A stretch of DNA of 55,265 bases from a virus. The position numbers and the translations under genes are program-made. The notes below the pieces were generated by a model. The model ran no database searches, was not told where the DNA came from, and worked only from the letters and a program-made list of their open reading frames with translations. This document shows, one piece after another, positions 1 to 7,791 of the stretch. The first letter of the stretch is position 1; each line of letters opens with the position of its first letter. The stretch covers positions 1 to 55,265 of the IMG/VR virus record IMGVR_UViG_3300037508_001536; one strand, given 5' to 3'.

Positions 1-1
1 A

Positions 2-961
2 TGTCCCGAAGGATTCTCTCCGGATGAATATTTAAGAGAATTATGTAGAAAAGGTTGGAAAAATAGAATTATACCGAATATTGACAAATCACAACACGAT
101 ATTTATGTTGATAGAATAAAATATGAATTAGATATTTTGCAAGGCGCTGGGTTAAGTAGTTATTTTCTAATTGTTCAGGACATAGTTAATTATGTACGCA
201 ATAATAATTGGCTTCCTGGACCAGGACGAGGAAGTGGCGCCGGATGCTTGGTTTCTTATTTGGTGGGTATTACCGATATAGATCCTATAAAATATAGTTT
301 ATTATTTGAAAGATTTTACAACGCCGGTAGGAATACCAAGGATAGAATTTCTATGCCAGATATCGATATAGATATTCCAATAGACAAAAGAGAACAAGTA
401 TTAGAATATATAAAAAGTAAATATGGACATAGTAAAGTATCACAAATGATTACTTTTAATACTATGAAAGGTAGAGGAGCATTAAAAGATGTACTAAGAG
501 TATATGGTAATATATCTTTTGAAGAAATGAATTCTATTACTAAATTTATCCCTGACGAAGCAAAAATAGCCGACGAGCTTCAAGAAATGAAAGAAGATAC
601 AGGAGAAGCCTCAATTATTAGATGGGCCTTAGAGAATAATACAGACAAGCTTAAAGAATGGTGCTACATAGCAGAAGATGGTTCGTTGGCTGGTCCATTG
701 TCAAAAAGATTTGAACAGGCCATAAGACTAGAAGGAACAAAATCTAATCAAAGCAAACATGCTGCTGGTGTAATAATAGGTACCGAAGATCTTGCATCTC
801 TGTGTCCTATGGTCTATGATAATAGAAATGATCAGCTGATAGCGGGCATGGAGATGAATGATCTAGAGAGTTTGGGTTTAATTAAATTTGATATATTGGG
901 TATAGCTTATTTGGACAAAATCATGTCTGTATCAGAATACCTAAAAAACGGAGAACTATAA
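2..961 (+). CDS. dnaE: DNA polymerase III alpha subunit (DnaE-type), N-terminal/palm part, partial at left edge
   Basis: The reading frame is open from base 2 to the TAA at 959-961 and has no start inside the window, so the gene begins to the left. A TTG at 137 is in frame but lies inside conserved sequence and is not a believable start. Family hallmarks are visible: SSYFLIVQDIV, the nucleotide-binding GPGRGSGAG near 224-250, the aspartate-rich palm motif MPDIDIDI at 353-376, ITFNTMKGRGALKDV, HAAGVI and KFDILG (Asp codon at 890). All three catalytic aspartates expected in C-family polymerases are therefore in this half. The protein then stops about 20 residues past KFDILG, before the FQLES segment that normally follows in one polypeptide. 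That segment is in the gene at 1843. The stop overlaps the next ATG by one base (TAATG). Any PHP domain would lie outside the window. Family assignment is secure; the missing N-terminus is not visible. Confidence 0.93.
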   Translation, partial: CPEGFSPDEYLRELCRKGWKNRIIPNIDKSQHDIYVDRIKYELDILQGAGLSSYFLIVQDIVNYVRNNNWLPGPGRGSGAGCLVSYLVGITDIDPIKYSLLFERFYNAGRNTKDRISMPDIDIDIPIDKREQVLEYIKSKYGHSKVSQMITFNTMKGRGALKDVLRVYGNISFEEMNSITKFIPDEAKIADELQEMKEDTGEASIIRWALENNTDKLKEWCYIAEDGSLAGPLSKRFEQAIRLEGTKSNQSKHAAGVIIGTEDLASLCPMVYDNRNDQLIAGMEMNDLESLGLIKFDILGIAYLDKIMSVSEYLKNGEL

Positions 962-1143
962 TGTTAACAAAAACATTAGACCAAGTTGCTGTGGGCGAAA
1001 ACTTTAAAGCTAATAATGTAGAATATACTAAGATCCAAGAAGTTAGAGTAAGTTGTTGCAGAAGCGTTAATTGTCATGTTGCAACAGATAGTAATCAAAG
1101 GACTTTTTTCCCAGGAAACACAGTAGTGGAGACAAATGGCTAA
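961..1143 (+). CDS. small phage protein of unknown function
   Basis: A 60-residue protein whose ATG overlaps the stop of the dnaE palm half by one base and whose end overlaps the exonuclease gene by eight bases, so all three are probably translated in a coupled way. It has a short beta-rich pattern (VGENFKANNVEYTKI) followed by a Cys-containing stretch SCCRSVNCHV, then a hydrophobic, Asn/Thr-containing end. Proteins of this size and pattern, shaped like a small SH3-type barrel, recur in phage genomes beside unrelated genes. No catalytic motif is visible. The three cysteines could bind metal but do not form a standard zinc site. Function is unknown; its position between two replication genes is the only clue. 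Confidence 0.75.
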   Translation: MLTKTLDQVAVGENFKANNVEYTKIQEVRVSCCRSVNCHVATDSNQRTFFPGNTVVETNG

Positions 1144-1837
1144 TTTACAAAAAATTTGTGTATTTGATTTAGAAACGGACGGGGCTAATCCTGACCTTTG
1201 TAGCCCCGTTCAAATTGCCTCTCTGATAATAGATCCATATAAATTAGAAATTATCAAAGACTCAGAATTTAATATTAATCTAAAACCATCCATATTGGAT
1301 GAAAAACCTGATTATATATATGATGATAGTGATGTTCTTGATTTCCATGCCAAGGTTAGAGGATGCGAGAAAACTAAAATATTAGAGGACTGGAAATCTT
1401 ATCAAAATCAGGATAATGGATGGAAAATGTTCGTATCTTATTTAGAGAAATATCATATAAGATCGGATAAAAAATCTTGTTTTACAGCACCAATAGCTGC
1501 TGGATACAATATAAATAGATTTGATCTTAGAATTATAGAAAGACTAAGTACTAAATACAATAATGTCAATAAGGAGGGAAGAACATCTCTTTTTTATCCA
1601 CGAGACGTTATAGATCTAATGAATGTTATATTTTATTGGTTTGAAGGAAATAATGAACTAAAAAACTATACATTAGATAATGTTAGAGAATACCTAGGTC
1701 TTGGCAATAGTGGATCTCATGATGCGCTAAATGATGTAAGAGCCACCGCTGATATTCTCATTAGATTTATGAAACTTCATAGAAATCTTGGTAATAAGGT
1801 TAAATTCAAAAACGCGTTCGCCACAGTGTCCGCATAA
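1136..1837 (+). CDS. DnaQ-like 3'-5' proofreading exonuclease (DEDDh family)
   Basis: A 233-residue protein with the three exonuclease motifs in order. Exo I is VFDLETDG with D11 and E13. Exo II is GYNINRFDLRII with N125 and D130. Exo III is SHDALNDVRATADIL, where H195 and D200 give the DEDDh (RNase T/DnaQ) signature. This family removes mispaired 3' ends, and as the epsilon subunit it proofreads for DNA polymerase III alpha. The gene lies exactly between the two halves of a DnaE polymerase on the same strand, which makes a proofreading partnership very likely (inference from context). Its length matches epsilon-type proteins. There is no obvious clamp-binding peptide. A general RNase T-like nuclease would be the alternative. 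Confidence 0.88.
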   Translation: MANLQKICVFDLETDGANPDLCSPVQIASLIIDPYKLEIIKDSEFNINLKPSILDEKPDYIYDDSDVLDFHAKVRGCEKTKILEDWKSYQNQDNGWKMFVSYLEKYHIRSDKKSCFTAPIAAGYNINRFDLRIIERLSTKYNNVNKEGRTSLFYPRDVIDLMNVIFYWFEGNNELKNYTLDNVREYLGLGNSGSHDALNDVRATADILIRFMKLHRNLGNKVKFKNAFATVSA

Positions 1838-1842
1838 TATTT

Positions 1843-3456
1843 ATGAATCATCACTATACGTTTGATTGTGGTTGTAAATTTAAGGTATTGGACTATACCC
1901 AGGATGGTATTCCTAGAATAGATTTCGATGGCAAACTAGAAAATCTAAATCTAGAATGTTCCAAAACATGGGATATGATAGCACAAGGAAACACAAAAGG
2001 CGTTTTCCAATTAGAGTCCAGACTAGGCTCTAGCATGTCCAAAAAACTTAAACCACAGAATATAGAGCAGCTTTCTGCATTGATTAGTATTATGCGACCA
2101 GGATCGTTAGAGGCATATAGGGAAGGCAAAAGTATTAGTGATCATTATATAGACAAAAAAAATGGTCAAGAAGAATTAGACTATTTTCATCCTTCTCTTG
2201 AGCCTTCATTAAAATCGACCTACGGCGAGATGATTTACCAAGAACAGGCCATGCAAATCGCTCAGGCGGTGGCTGGATTCGATCTTCAAGAGGCCGATAT
2301 GCTTCGTAAGGCTATAGGCAAAAAGAAACCAGAAGAAATGGCCAAAATTAAAGTTAAATTCAAAGATGGTGTTAAAAAACTTAATATTGTGTCGGAAGAT
2401 GAGAGCGAAGAAATTTTTGGTTGGATAGAAAAAAGTCAAAGATATAGTTTTAATAAGAGTCATGCTGTAAGCTATGCTATGAATGCATACTCATCAGCAT
2501 ATGCTAAAGCGCACTTCGCGAAAGTGTTTTTTGCATCATATTTAAAGTTTGCAAAAGACAAGATGGATCCACAAAAAGAAATCAAGGAATTAATCAGGAA
2601 CGCCACAGAAATGGATGTTACTGTTTGCGTTCCAGATTTAAGAAAACTTAATAAGCATTTTACCATAAATGATGATAAAATTTATTTTGGCTTAACAGAT
2701 ATAAAAGGGGTTGGTTATTCGGTATATGATAAGATCATAGAGATAGTCAAAAATATTGATCTTAATTCCATATCATGGTATGGCTGTTTAGTAAAATTAC
2801 TCAATAAAATAAACTCTACAGCCGCTAAGGCGCTAATATCATGTGGCGCTCTTGATTATTATCATATGTCGCGCACACAAATGTTGTTTGAATATGATAT
2901 AATATCGGAATTAACATCTAGAGAATTAGATCTTTTAGATATAAACCAAAAACATCTAGGACAAGTTTTAGAGAATCTGCTAACTAATAGTAAGATTAAT
3001 ACTAAACGAAAAACTAATATACAAAATTTAATTAAGCTATATGAAAATCCACCATACTCATTAAATGATAAAATAGAATGGTTATCTGATACAGAAAATG
3101 CGTTGCTTGGAGCATCCATTACCTGTTTTAAAATAGATTCATACGATATCAGCATGACAAACTGTGATTGCAAAATGTTTAAACATACCAATAATGTTAA
3201 AAATATTATTTTGGCTGGTGAAATTAGTAATATAAATTTTGTTAAAACAAAGAATGGGAAAAATGCTGGTGCAGAAATGGCTTTTGTTACAATAGAGGAC
3301 CAATATGCGTCCTTAGACTCGGTCATCTTATTTCCTGATCAATTGTCTAAATACCGAAACTATCTGTTTGAAGGAAATGTACTAATATTTCTAGGTAATA
3401 AGAGTCCTAAAAAAGATTCTTTTATAGTAGAAAAATGTTTTATACCAAGGTCTTGA
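1843..3456 (+). CDS. dnaE: DNA polymerase III alpha subunit (DnaE-type), C-terminal/fingers-OB part
   Basis: A 537-residue protein that continues the polymerase of gene 2-961. Residues 55-59 are FQLES; then IMRPGSL, YGEMIYQEQAMQIAQ, ADMLRKAIGKKKPEEM and FNKSHA (residues 203-208) mark the fingers. DIKGVG is the helix-hairpin-helix segment, and about residues 450-537 (IILAGEISNINF onwards) form the OB-fold. It ends soon after the OB-fold, so the extra tau-binding C-terminal domain of long bacterial DnaE appears absent. The first ~45 residues (HHYTFDCGCKFKVLDY and after) form an unusual lead-in before the normal linker LECSKTWDMIAQGNTKGV. No intein splice residues occur here or at the end of the other half, so the two polypeptides would have to associate non-covalently. 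No clear ribosome-binding site precedes the ATG, which lies five bases after the exonuclease stop. Confidence 0.93.
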   Translation: MNHHYTFDCGCKFKVLDYTQDGIPRIDFDGKLENLNLECSKTWDMIAQGNTKGVFQLESRLGSSMSKKLKPQNIEQLSALISIMRPGSLEAYREGKSISDHYIDKKNGQEELDYFHPSLEPSLKSTYGEMIYQEQAMQIAQAVAGFDLQEADMLRKAIGKKKPEEMAKIKVKFKDGVKKLNIVSEDESEEIFGWIEKSQRYSFNKSHAVSYAMNAYSSAYAKAHFAKVFFASYLKFAKDKMDPQKEIKELIRNATEMDVTVCVPDLRKLNKHFTINDDKIYFGLTDIKGVGYSVYDKIIEIVKNIDLNSISWYGCLVKLLNKINSTAAKALISCGALDYYHMSRTQMLFEYDIISELTSRELDLLDINQKHLGQVLENLLTNSKINTKRKTNIQNLIKLYENPPYSLNDKIEWLSDTENALLGASITCFKIDSYDISMTNCDCKMFKHTNNVKNIILAGEISNINFVKTKNGKNAGAEMAFVTIEDQYASLDSVILFPDQLSKYRNYLFEGNVLIFLGNKSPKKDSFIVEKCFIPRS

Positions 3457-3479
3457 CAAAACGCTGCCGCTTGGTATAA
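3440..3479. promoter_or_regulatory. 10-bp inverted repeat overlapping the ssb promoter (candidate operator)
   Basis: TTATACCAAG at 3440-3449 is matched exactly by its reverse complement CTTGGTATAA at 3470-3479, with a 20-base spacer. The right arm covers the -10 box and the spacer contains the -35 box, so a dimeric protein bound here would cover the promoter. It could instead form an RNA hairpin at the end of the polymerase transcript, but there is no T-tract after it. Confidence 0.5.
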
Positions 3480-3480
3480 T
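3453..3480 (+). promoter_or_regulatory. sigma70-type promoter for ssb
   Basis: TTGACA at 3453-3458 and TATAAT at 3475-3480 are both perfect consensus hexamers, 16 bases apart. The -35 box overlaps the TGA stop of the upstream polymerase gene. A start of transcription near 3487 would give a leader of roughly 35 bases before the ssb start codon. This is the clearest promoter in the window and implies recognition by host RNA polymerase. Confidence 0.8.
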
Positions 3481-3508
3481 ATTGTATAGTTGTAGCGTTT
3501 TTACTTTT

Positions 3509-3513
3509 AGGAG
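3509..3513 (+). promoter_or_regulatory. ribosome-binding site of ssb
   Basis: AGGAG at 3509-3513 lies eight bases before the ATG at 3522. This spacing favours ATG 3522 over the in-frame TTG at 3516, which would be only two bases from the site. Confidence 0.75.
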
Positions 3514-3521
3514 TTTTGAAA

Positions 3522-3890
3522 ATGAATATTACATTGTTGAAGGGTAATCTTGCACGAGATCCTGAGTTAAGAGTTGTTAATCCAAATGGAAAACAAACTA
3601 GTGTGGTAAATTTTACCATTGCTGTTAATAGAGATTATGTAAAATCGAATGGAGAAAAAGATCGAATTACATCTTTTATTAATTGCGAAGCATGGGATAG
3701 CGGAGCTGAAACTATTGCTGAGTCACTAAAGAAGGGTGATCTGGTTATGGTTGAGGGGTCACTTAGAAACGATACATGGGAAAAGGATGGAGTTAAGCAT
3801 AGTAGTCTAAAGGTTAGAGTTAATAACTTTTCAAAGATTACTAAGCTTAGTAGGTCGAAAACTGAAGAATCAGAAACAGTTGCTTTCTGA
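3522..3890 (+). CDS. ssb: single-stranded DNA-binding protein
   Basis: A 122-residue OB-fold SSB of the bacterial type. It begins MNITLLKGNLARDPELR, followed by VVNFTIAVNRDYV, FINCEAWDSGAETIAESLKKGD and VEGSLRNDTWEKDG, which are the classic SSB blocks. The protein protects and organises single-stranded DNA at the phage replication fork. The end, EESETVAF, is a short acidic tail with a terminal Phe, like the tip that bacterial SSBs use to recruit partner proteins, although the linker is much shorter than in E. coli SSB. The start is set by the AGGAG site at 3509-3513. It has its own consensus promoter directly after the polymerase gene, which suggests it is expressed separately and more strongly than the polymerase. 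Confidence 0.95.
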   Translation: MNITLLKGNLARDPELRVVNPNGKQTSVVNFTIAVNRDYVKSNGEKDRITSFINCEAWDSGAETIAESLKKGDLVMVEGSLRNDTWEKDGVKHSSLKVRVNNFSKITKLSRSKTEESETVAF

Positions 3891-3910
3891 CCAACACCAA
3901 AGGAATGCAT

Positions 3911-3947
3911 ATAGAATATTGGGGGTGAAATATCCCCCGTATTCTAT
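3911..3947 (+). terminator. strong stem-loop between ssb and the glycosyltransferase operon
   Basis: ATAGAATA (3911-3918) and GGGGG (3921-3925) pair with CCCCC (3934-3938) and TATTCTAT (3940-3947), with a small internal loop and an 8-base loop. No run of T follows, so it is not a textbook intrinsic terminator. It ends seven bases before the ATG at 3954, in the place where a ribosome-binding site would be expected, so it could also control translation of the glycosyltransferase or stabilise the ssb message. Confidence 0.5.
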
Positions 3948-3953
3948 TCCATA

Positions 3954-5597
3954 ATGGCAAAATCTAAATTAAAAATATTGATGTGTTCCGAAGCCAGTTT
4001 TATAAATTCTGGTTTTGGAAAATATGCAAAACAGATATTATCGAGATGGCATAGAACCAATAAGTATATTATTGCAGAGTTTGCCTCATACGGAATGGTA
4101 AATGATCCAAGAGATAAAAATATAGACTGGATTTATTATGCTAATGCTGTGCGAGATAACGACCCTAGATATAAAGAGTATATGTCTAGGACAGATAATC
4201 AATTTGGAAGATGGAGATTCGAAAAGGTTCTATTAGATTTTAAGCCAGATATTGTAGTTGATGTTAGAGATTTTTGGATGAGTGGATATCAAACCCTATC
4301 CCCTTTAAGACCTTATTTTCATCATATTCTCATGCCCACGGTAGACTCTGCTCCACAGCAAGAAGAGTGGGTGGATGTATTTCTATCAACAGATGCTATT
4401 TTTACATATAGTGATTGGGGCGCTCAAATCCTTAAACAGCAAACTAATGATAAAATAAAATATATTGCCACAACTAGCCCTGGTGTTGATTTAGATATTT
4501 TTAATATTAAGGATAAAAATAGTTGTAGACAAATTCTGGGTATAGATAATGATGTATTTATAGTTGGTTCTGTTATGAGAAATCAAAAAAGAAAACTGAT
4601 TCCAGAGCTTTTAGCTTCTTTCAAAAAAATATTATCTATTTTTGAGAAAGAAAAACGATCTGATAAAATATTTCTATATCTTCATACGACATATCCAGAT
4701 ATGGGATGGGATATACCTGAGTTGCTAAATGATCACCAAATATCTAATAATGTTCTTTTTACATACTTATGTAAAAATTGTTCTAATATAGAGAGTTGCG
4801 TATACTCTGGGCCTCAAAAAATATGCTCAAAATGTTTTAATAAATCATCGCAATTTCCATCTGTATCTCAAGGCGTTACTGACGAACAACTTAGTATAAT
4901 CTACAATACATTTGATTTATATGTTCAATATGCTATATGCGAAGGATTTGGTATGCCACAAGTCGAAGCTGCCGCCTGTGGTATCCCTATAGCAACTGTC
5001 GAATATAGTGCTATGGTAGATATTATATCAAAGTTAGAAGCATATCCAATAAAAATTAAAACATATTTCAAAGAACTCGAAACAAAAGCTATTAGAGTAT
5101 ATCCAGATAATGATTGCCTAATTGATATTATACTAAAAGAATTAGATAAACCAATATCTATTAGAAATAATAATAGAATTCGAATAAGAAATTTAACAGA
5201 AAAATATTATAACTGGGATAATATTGCAAAAATTTGGGAGAATTATTTTGATAATCTAGACTTTAGATCAGACTGGTCCAAACCTCTACCAATCTTGCGC
5301 AAAGCGAGCATATCTAATAAGGATTCTAATTTTTCACAATTCATTAACCTATGCAATAATACGATGAAGAATAGTGAACTTTTATCGTCTTTCAAGTTTT
5401 TGAATATGCTTCAGAATGCAGACTATGGTTTCCATTATGTATCTCCAACACAAATCTCTGCATATGGTATAAATAATTTATGCGATCATATCAATACTAT
5501 GATAGATAATAATAATAGATCAGAAGAAGTCAGACAAAAAAATATTAAATTTGAAGAAGACTTTATACAATATGCACATTTAAAGAATGATATATGA
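3954..5597 (+). CDS. GT4-like glycosyltransferase with an inserted four-cysteine zinc knuckle
   Basis: A 547-residue GT-B-fold glycosyltransferase. The N-terminal half has a nucleotide-binding-like start (LKILMCSEASFINSGFGKYA). The C-terminal half has the family-4 donor-binding signature EGFGMPQVE, giving the E-x7-E pair at residues 330 and 338, followed by AAACGIP. Such enzymes transfer a sugar from an activated nucleotide donor. Between about residues 270 and 300, C273, C276, C291 and C294 (CKNC and CSKC) form a probable zinc knuckle set in the donor domain. About 130 residues after the GT core are not recognised. It heads a run of overlapping genes (ATGA overlap with the next) that look like glycan-modification genes. 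There is no clear ribosome-binding site; a hairpin occupies that position. The acceptor is unknown; phage DNA, a virion protein or the host surface are all possible. Confidence 0.82.
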   Translation: MAKSKLKILMCSEASFINSGFGKYAKQILSRWHRTNKYIIAEFASYGMVNDPRDKNIDWIYYANAVRDNDPRYKEYMSRTDNQFGRWRFEKVLLDFKPDIVVDVRDFWMSGYQTLSPLRPYFHHILMPTVDSAPQQEEWVDVFLSTDAIFTYSDWGAQILKQQTNDKIKYIATTSPGVDLDIFNIKDKNSCRQILGIDNDVFIVGSVMRNQKRKLIPELLASFKKILSIFEKEKRSDKIFLYLHTTYPDMGWDIPELLNDHQISNNVLFTYLCKNCSNIESCVYSGPQKICSKCFNKSSQFPSVSQGVTDEQLSIIYNTFDLYVQYAICEGFGMPQVEAAACGIPIATVEYSAMVDIISKLEAYPIKIKTYFKELETKAIRVYPDNDCLIDIILKELDKPISIRNNNRIRIRNLTEKYYNWDNIAKIWENYFDNLDFRSDWSKPLPILRKASISNKDSNFSQFINLCNNTMKNSELLSSFKFLNMLQNADYGFHYVSPTQISAYGINNLCDHINTMIDNNNRSEEVRQKNIKFEEDFIQYAHLKNDI

Positions 5598-6562
5598 ATA
5601 TTCTATATATAGGTCCTTATAGATCATTAAGTATCGATGGTTATTTGTCTTTAAATCTATTATTGAATTTAAAAGATCTAAAACAATATACTGTGACAGC
5701 TAGACCCATATTTATATCAAATAGAGTTAATAATCTAGCCAGCAAATTAAATGATACAATTCTGTCAATGGAAAATCATCAATCTAAATCTTTTGATCTA
5801 TTAATACAAAACACAGAGATCAATACTATTTCTTATAATTCTAAGATACCATATCATATCTTTTTTCCTAATTATAAAGATATTATTCCTGATGATAGTA
5901 TATCACAAAAATATGTATTTCTAAGTAACAGTGGATTGCTATTATATAGTAATAATATTCATAAAAAATTATTAGAATATCTTAATATTGATAATGGTTT
6001 ATTTCTTAATAACAATATTAACAATAAATTATTATCTCCAACAAATAATATATTTAATTTAGGTATCTATAATAGATATAAAAAATATTATACCATAATT
6101 CAATCCAATATAGATTATGATACAAAAAAAATAATTGTAGATTTTATTAAACTTAATCAAGAAAATAATTGTTTGGTATTATTTATACAAGATATTGATC
6201 AGGAAATGCTCAATAAATGCAATGAATATATAAAGAGTGTGTATAAAAAATTTGAAATCAATAATACTATTTCAAAAGTTATAATTGTTCCCACATTGTT
6301 AAACGAAACGTCCATCAGATCAATACATAATACTGGCGATGTCTATATACACAAAGACAATGAGCTTCATCTTATGCTTGCTAAAGAATATGGTAAACAT
6401 ATTGTATTAAATACATCTAATGTTACTATACAATGGGATCAAAACGATCTGCATAAATATGGTAAATTAAAAAATACACAAGATAGCGACCTTTTATCTG
6501 AGAAAAAATATCCCAGTTTAAAAAACAATCTTAGCGAAATTATAGATGCCTATGTTAAATAA
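5594..6562 (+). CDS. divergent GT-B-like protein, probable degenerate glycosyltransferase
   Basis: A 322-residue, very Asn/Ile/Lys-rich protein starting in an ATGA overlap with the upstream glycosyltransferase. The start MNILYIGPYRSLSIDGY resembles the first strand and loop of GT-B enzymes. Near the C-terminus GDVYIHKDNELHLMLAKEYG sits where active family-4 enzymes have a D-x-Y-x...E-x7-E block, but the second glutamate arrangement is lost. It may be an inactive partner or a donor-binding subunit. Assignment rests on fold-like pattern and neighbours only. Confidence 0.5.
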   Translation: MNILYIGPYRSLSIDGYLSLNLLLNLKDLKQYTVTARPIFISNRVNNLASKLNDTILSMENHQSKSFDLLIQNTEINTISYNSKIPYHIFFPNYKDIIPDDSISQKYVFLSNSGLLLYSNNIHKKLLEYLNIDNGLFLNNNINNKLLSPTNNIFNLGIYNRYKKYYTIIQSNIDYDTKKIIVDFIKLNQENNCLVLFIQDIDQEMLNKCNEYIKSVYKKFEINNTISKVIIVPTLLNETSIRSIHNTGDVYIHKDNELHLMLAKEYGKHIVLNTSNVTIQWDQNDLHKYGKLKNTQDSDLLSEKKYPSLKNNLSEIIDAYVK

Positions 6563-7397
6563 TTTAGCCTGTTCAAACATTATTAATAATTTACTAGATA
6601 ATAAAACCATATACTATATTGGTAAAAAGAACATATTTTTTTATATGTTAAATGTTAATTCTGATTATAATATCATTACCGAACCATCTCAACCTTTTTC
6701 AGCTATCTTATCCGACGATCCTTTGTTTTATTCTCAAAACATAGAAAAGCTGTCTTTAGAATATAATGTAAATAGTGTTCTGATATTTCATGATCCACCA
6801 TCAAATATAATTAAAAAAGAAGATAAATATATTCTAGATAGAAAACTAAGAAATAGTCATAGAATATTTTTTAGTAAAACTATTAAAGAGTTATGGAACA
6901 TGGACAATAATTGTCATATTCTACAATATGGCCTGCCAGAGAATATTGATATGACGAAAGATAAAGACATTATAATATTAAATATTGATCATAGTAATGT
7001 CAATATAGAGCTATATAACTATATCAAAACATTAGCAAATAGTTGTGACATATTAAATAAAAACGATATTAGTTCTTATGAAGATATATTAAATATAATA
7101 TCTAAATATAAAATATGTATTGTAACACAAGGTCAATACGACGCTATCCTTAGTTCTGCTTTAAATTGTTTTGTTTTAACAAATATTCCATTATCTCAAG
7201 AGTTTTATAATCCTCTAATAAAAAATATCAACAATAAAAATATAAACGAGCAAATAAAATCCATACTAGAAAACTATTCTTTACCAAAAGAAATACAATC
7301 TTATTCTAATACATATATAAAGATAGAAAATATGCAACATAATATAAATCAAGTTTTTAATCAAGTCTTTAAAAGAGTATATATTTATGAGCCGTAA
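6546..7397 (+). CDS. unknown protein of the glycan-modification run, weakly GT-B-like
   Basis: A 283-residue protein overlapping the previous gene by 17 bases (an in-frame ATG at 6552 would reduce this to 11). It has alternating hydrophobic strands (NSVLIFHDPPS, KDIIILNIDH, YKICIVTQG) that suggest an alpha/beta Rossmann-type fold. No catalytic motif can be named. The layout of a YKICIV strand, then a helix, then CFVLTNIPLSQEFY recalls the donor half of GT-B enzymes, where a residue stretch decides which sugar is bound, but this is only suggestive. It is strongly AT-rich like its neighbours. Confidence 0.45.
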   Translation: MPMLNNLACSNIINNLLDNKTIYYIGKKNIFFYMLNVNSDYNIITEPSQPFSAILSDDPLFYSQNIEKLSLEYNVNSVLIFHDPPSNIIKKEDKYILDRKLRNSHRIFFSKTIKELWNMDNNCHILQYGLPENIDMTKDKDIIILNIDHSNVNIELYNYIKTLANSCDILNKNDISSYEDILNIISKYKICIVTQGQYDAILSSALNCFVLTNIPLSQEFYNPLIKNINNKNINEQIKSILENYSLPKEIQSYSNTYIKIENMQHNINQVFNQVFKRVYIYEP

Positions 7398-7791
7398 TAT
7401 CAACATATCCATCACAGAACCTTCTGATAAAAACACTATTCACATAAATGATCTTGCATCAATAATTAACTATTCTTGCGATAGTATTAAAGTTTCGTGT
7501 TTAGAATTCTTACCAGAGAATGCCCATGGACAGGTTATTAATATATTATTATCTAAGCTAAAACCTCTCGGAAAACTCATTATTACAATTAATAATGTTA
7601 CCAGCATCACTAAAAATTTTATGGCTGGAAGTATGTCATATCAAGATTTCTTAACCTTTTTTCAGAATAAACAAAGCTTACTATCTATAGATAGTCTTTA
7701 TACATTTATAGACTTTAATACTTTCGATATTATACATATAAATCAAGAAGAATATTTCACAACACTATTCTTAGAGAGAAAACAGTTATGA
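7387..7791 (+). CDS. short methyltransferase-like protein (C-terminal half of a class I fold)
   Basis: A 134-residue protein beginning with an 11-base overlap. IKVSCLEFLPENAHGQVINI followed by LSKLKPLGKLIITINNV matches the pattern of class I SAM-dependent methyltransferases: an acidic turn, a helix, then a LKPGG-like turn into a beta strand. The N-terminal glycine-rich SAM loop is missing, so the protein is either a remnant, a non-catalytic partner or a different small alpha/beta protein. It sits between glycosyltransferase-like genes, where a sugar O-methyltransferase would make sense. Confidence 0.4.
   Translation: MSRNINISITEPSDKNTIHINDLASIINYSCDSIKVSCLEFLPENAHGQVINILLSKLKPLGKLIITINNVTSITKNFMAGSMSYQDFLTFFQNKQSLLSIDSLYTFIDFNTFDIIHINQEEYFTTLFLERKQL

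Noticed and set aside
137-139. TTG at 137 as the start of the polymerase palm gene
   Set aside because: The frame stays open to base 2 and the upstream residues (SPDEYLRELCRKGW and on) fit the DnaE family, so the gene is simply cut by the window edge.
902-1900. Split intein or intron explaining the broken dnaE
   Set aside because: Neither half has intein N- or C-terminal splice residues, and the DNA between is filled by two overlapping genes of its own.
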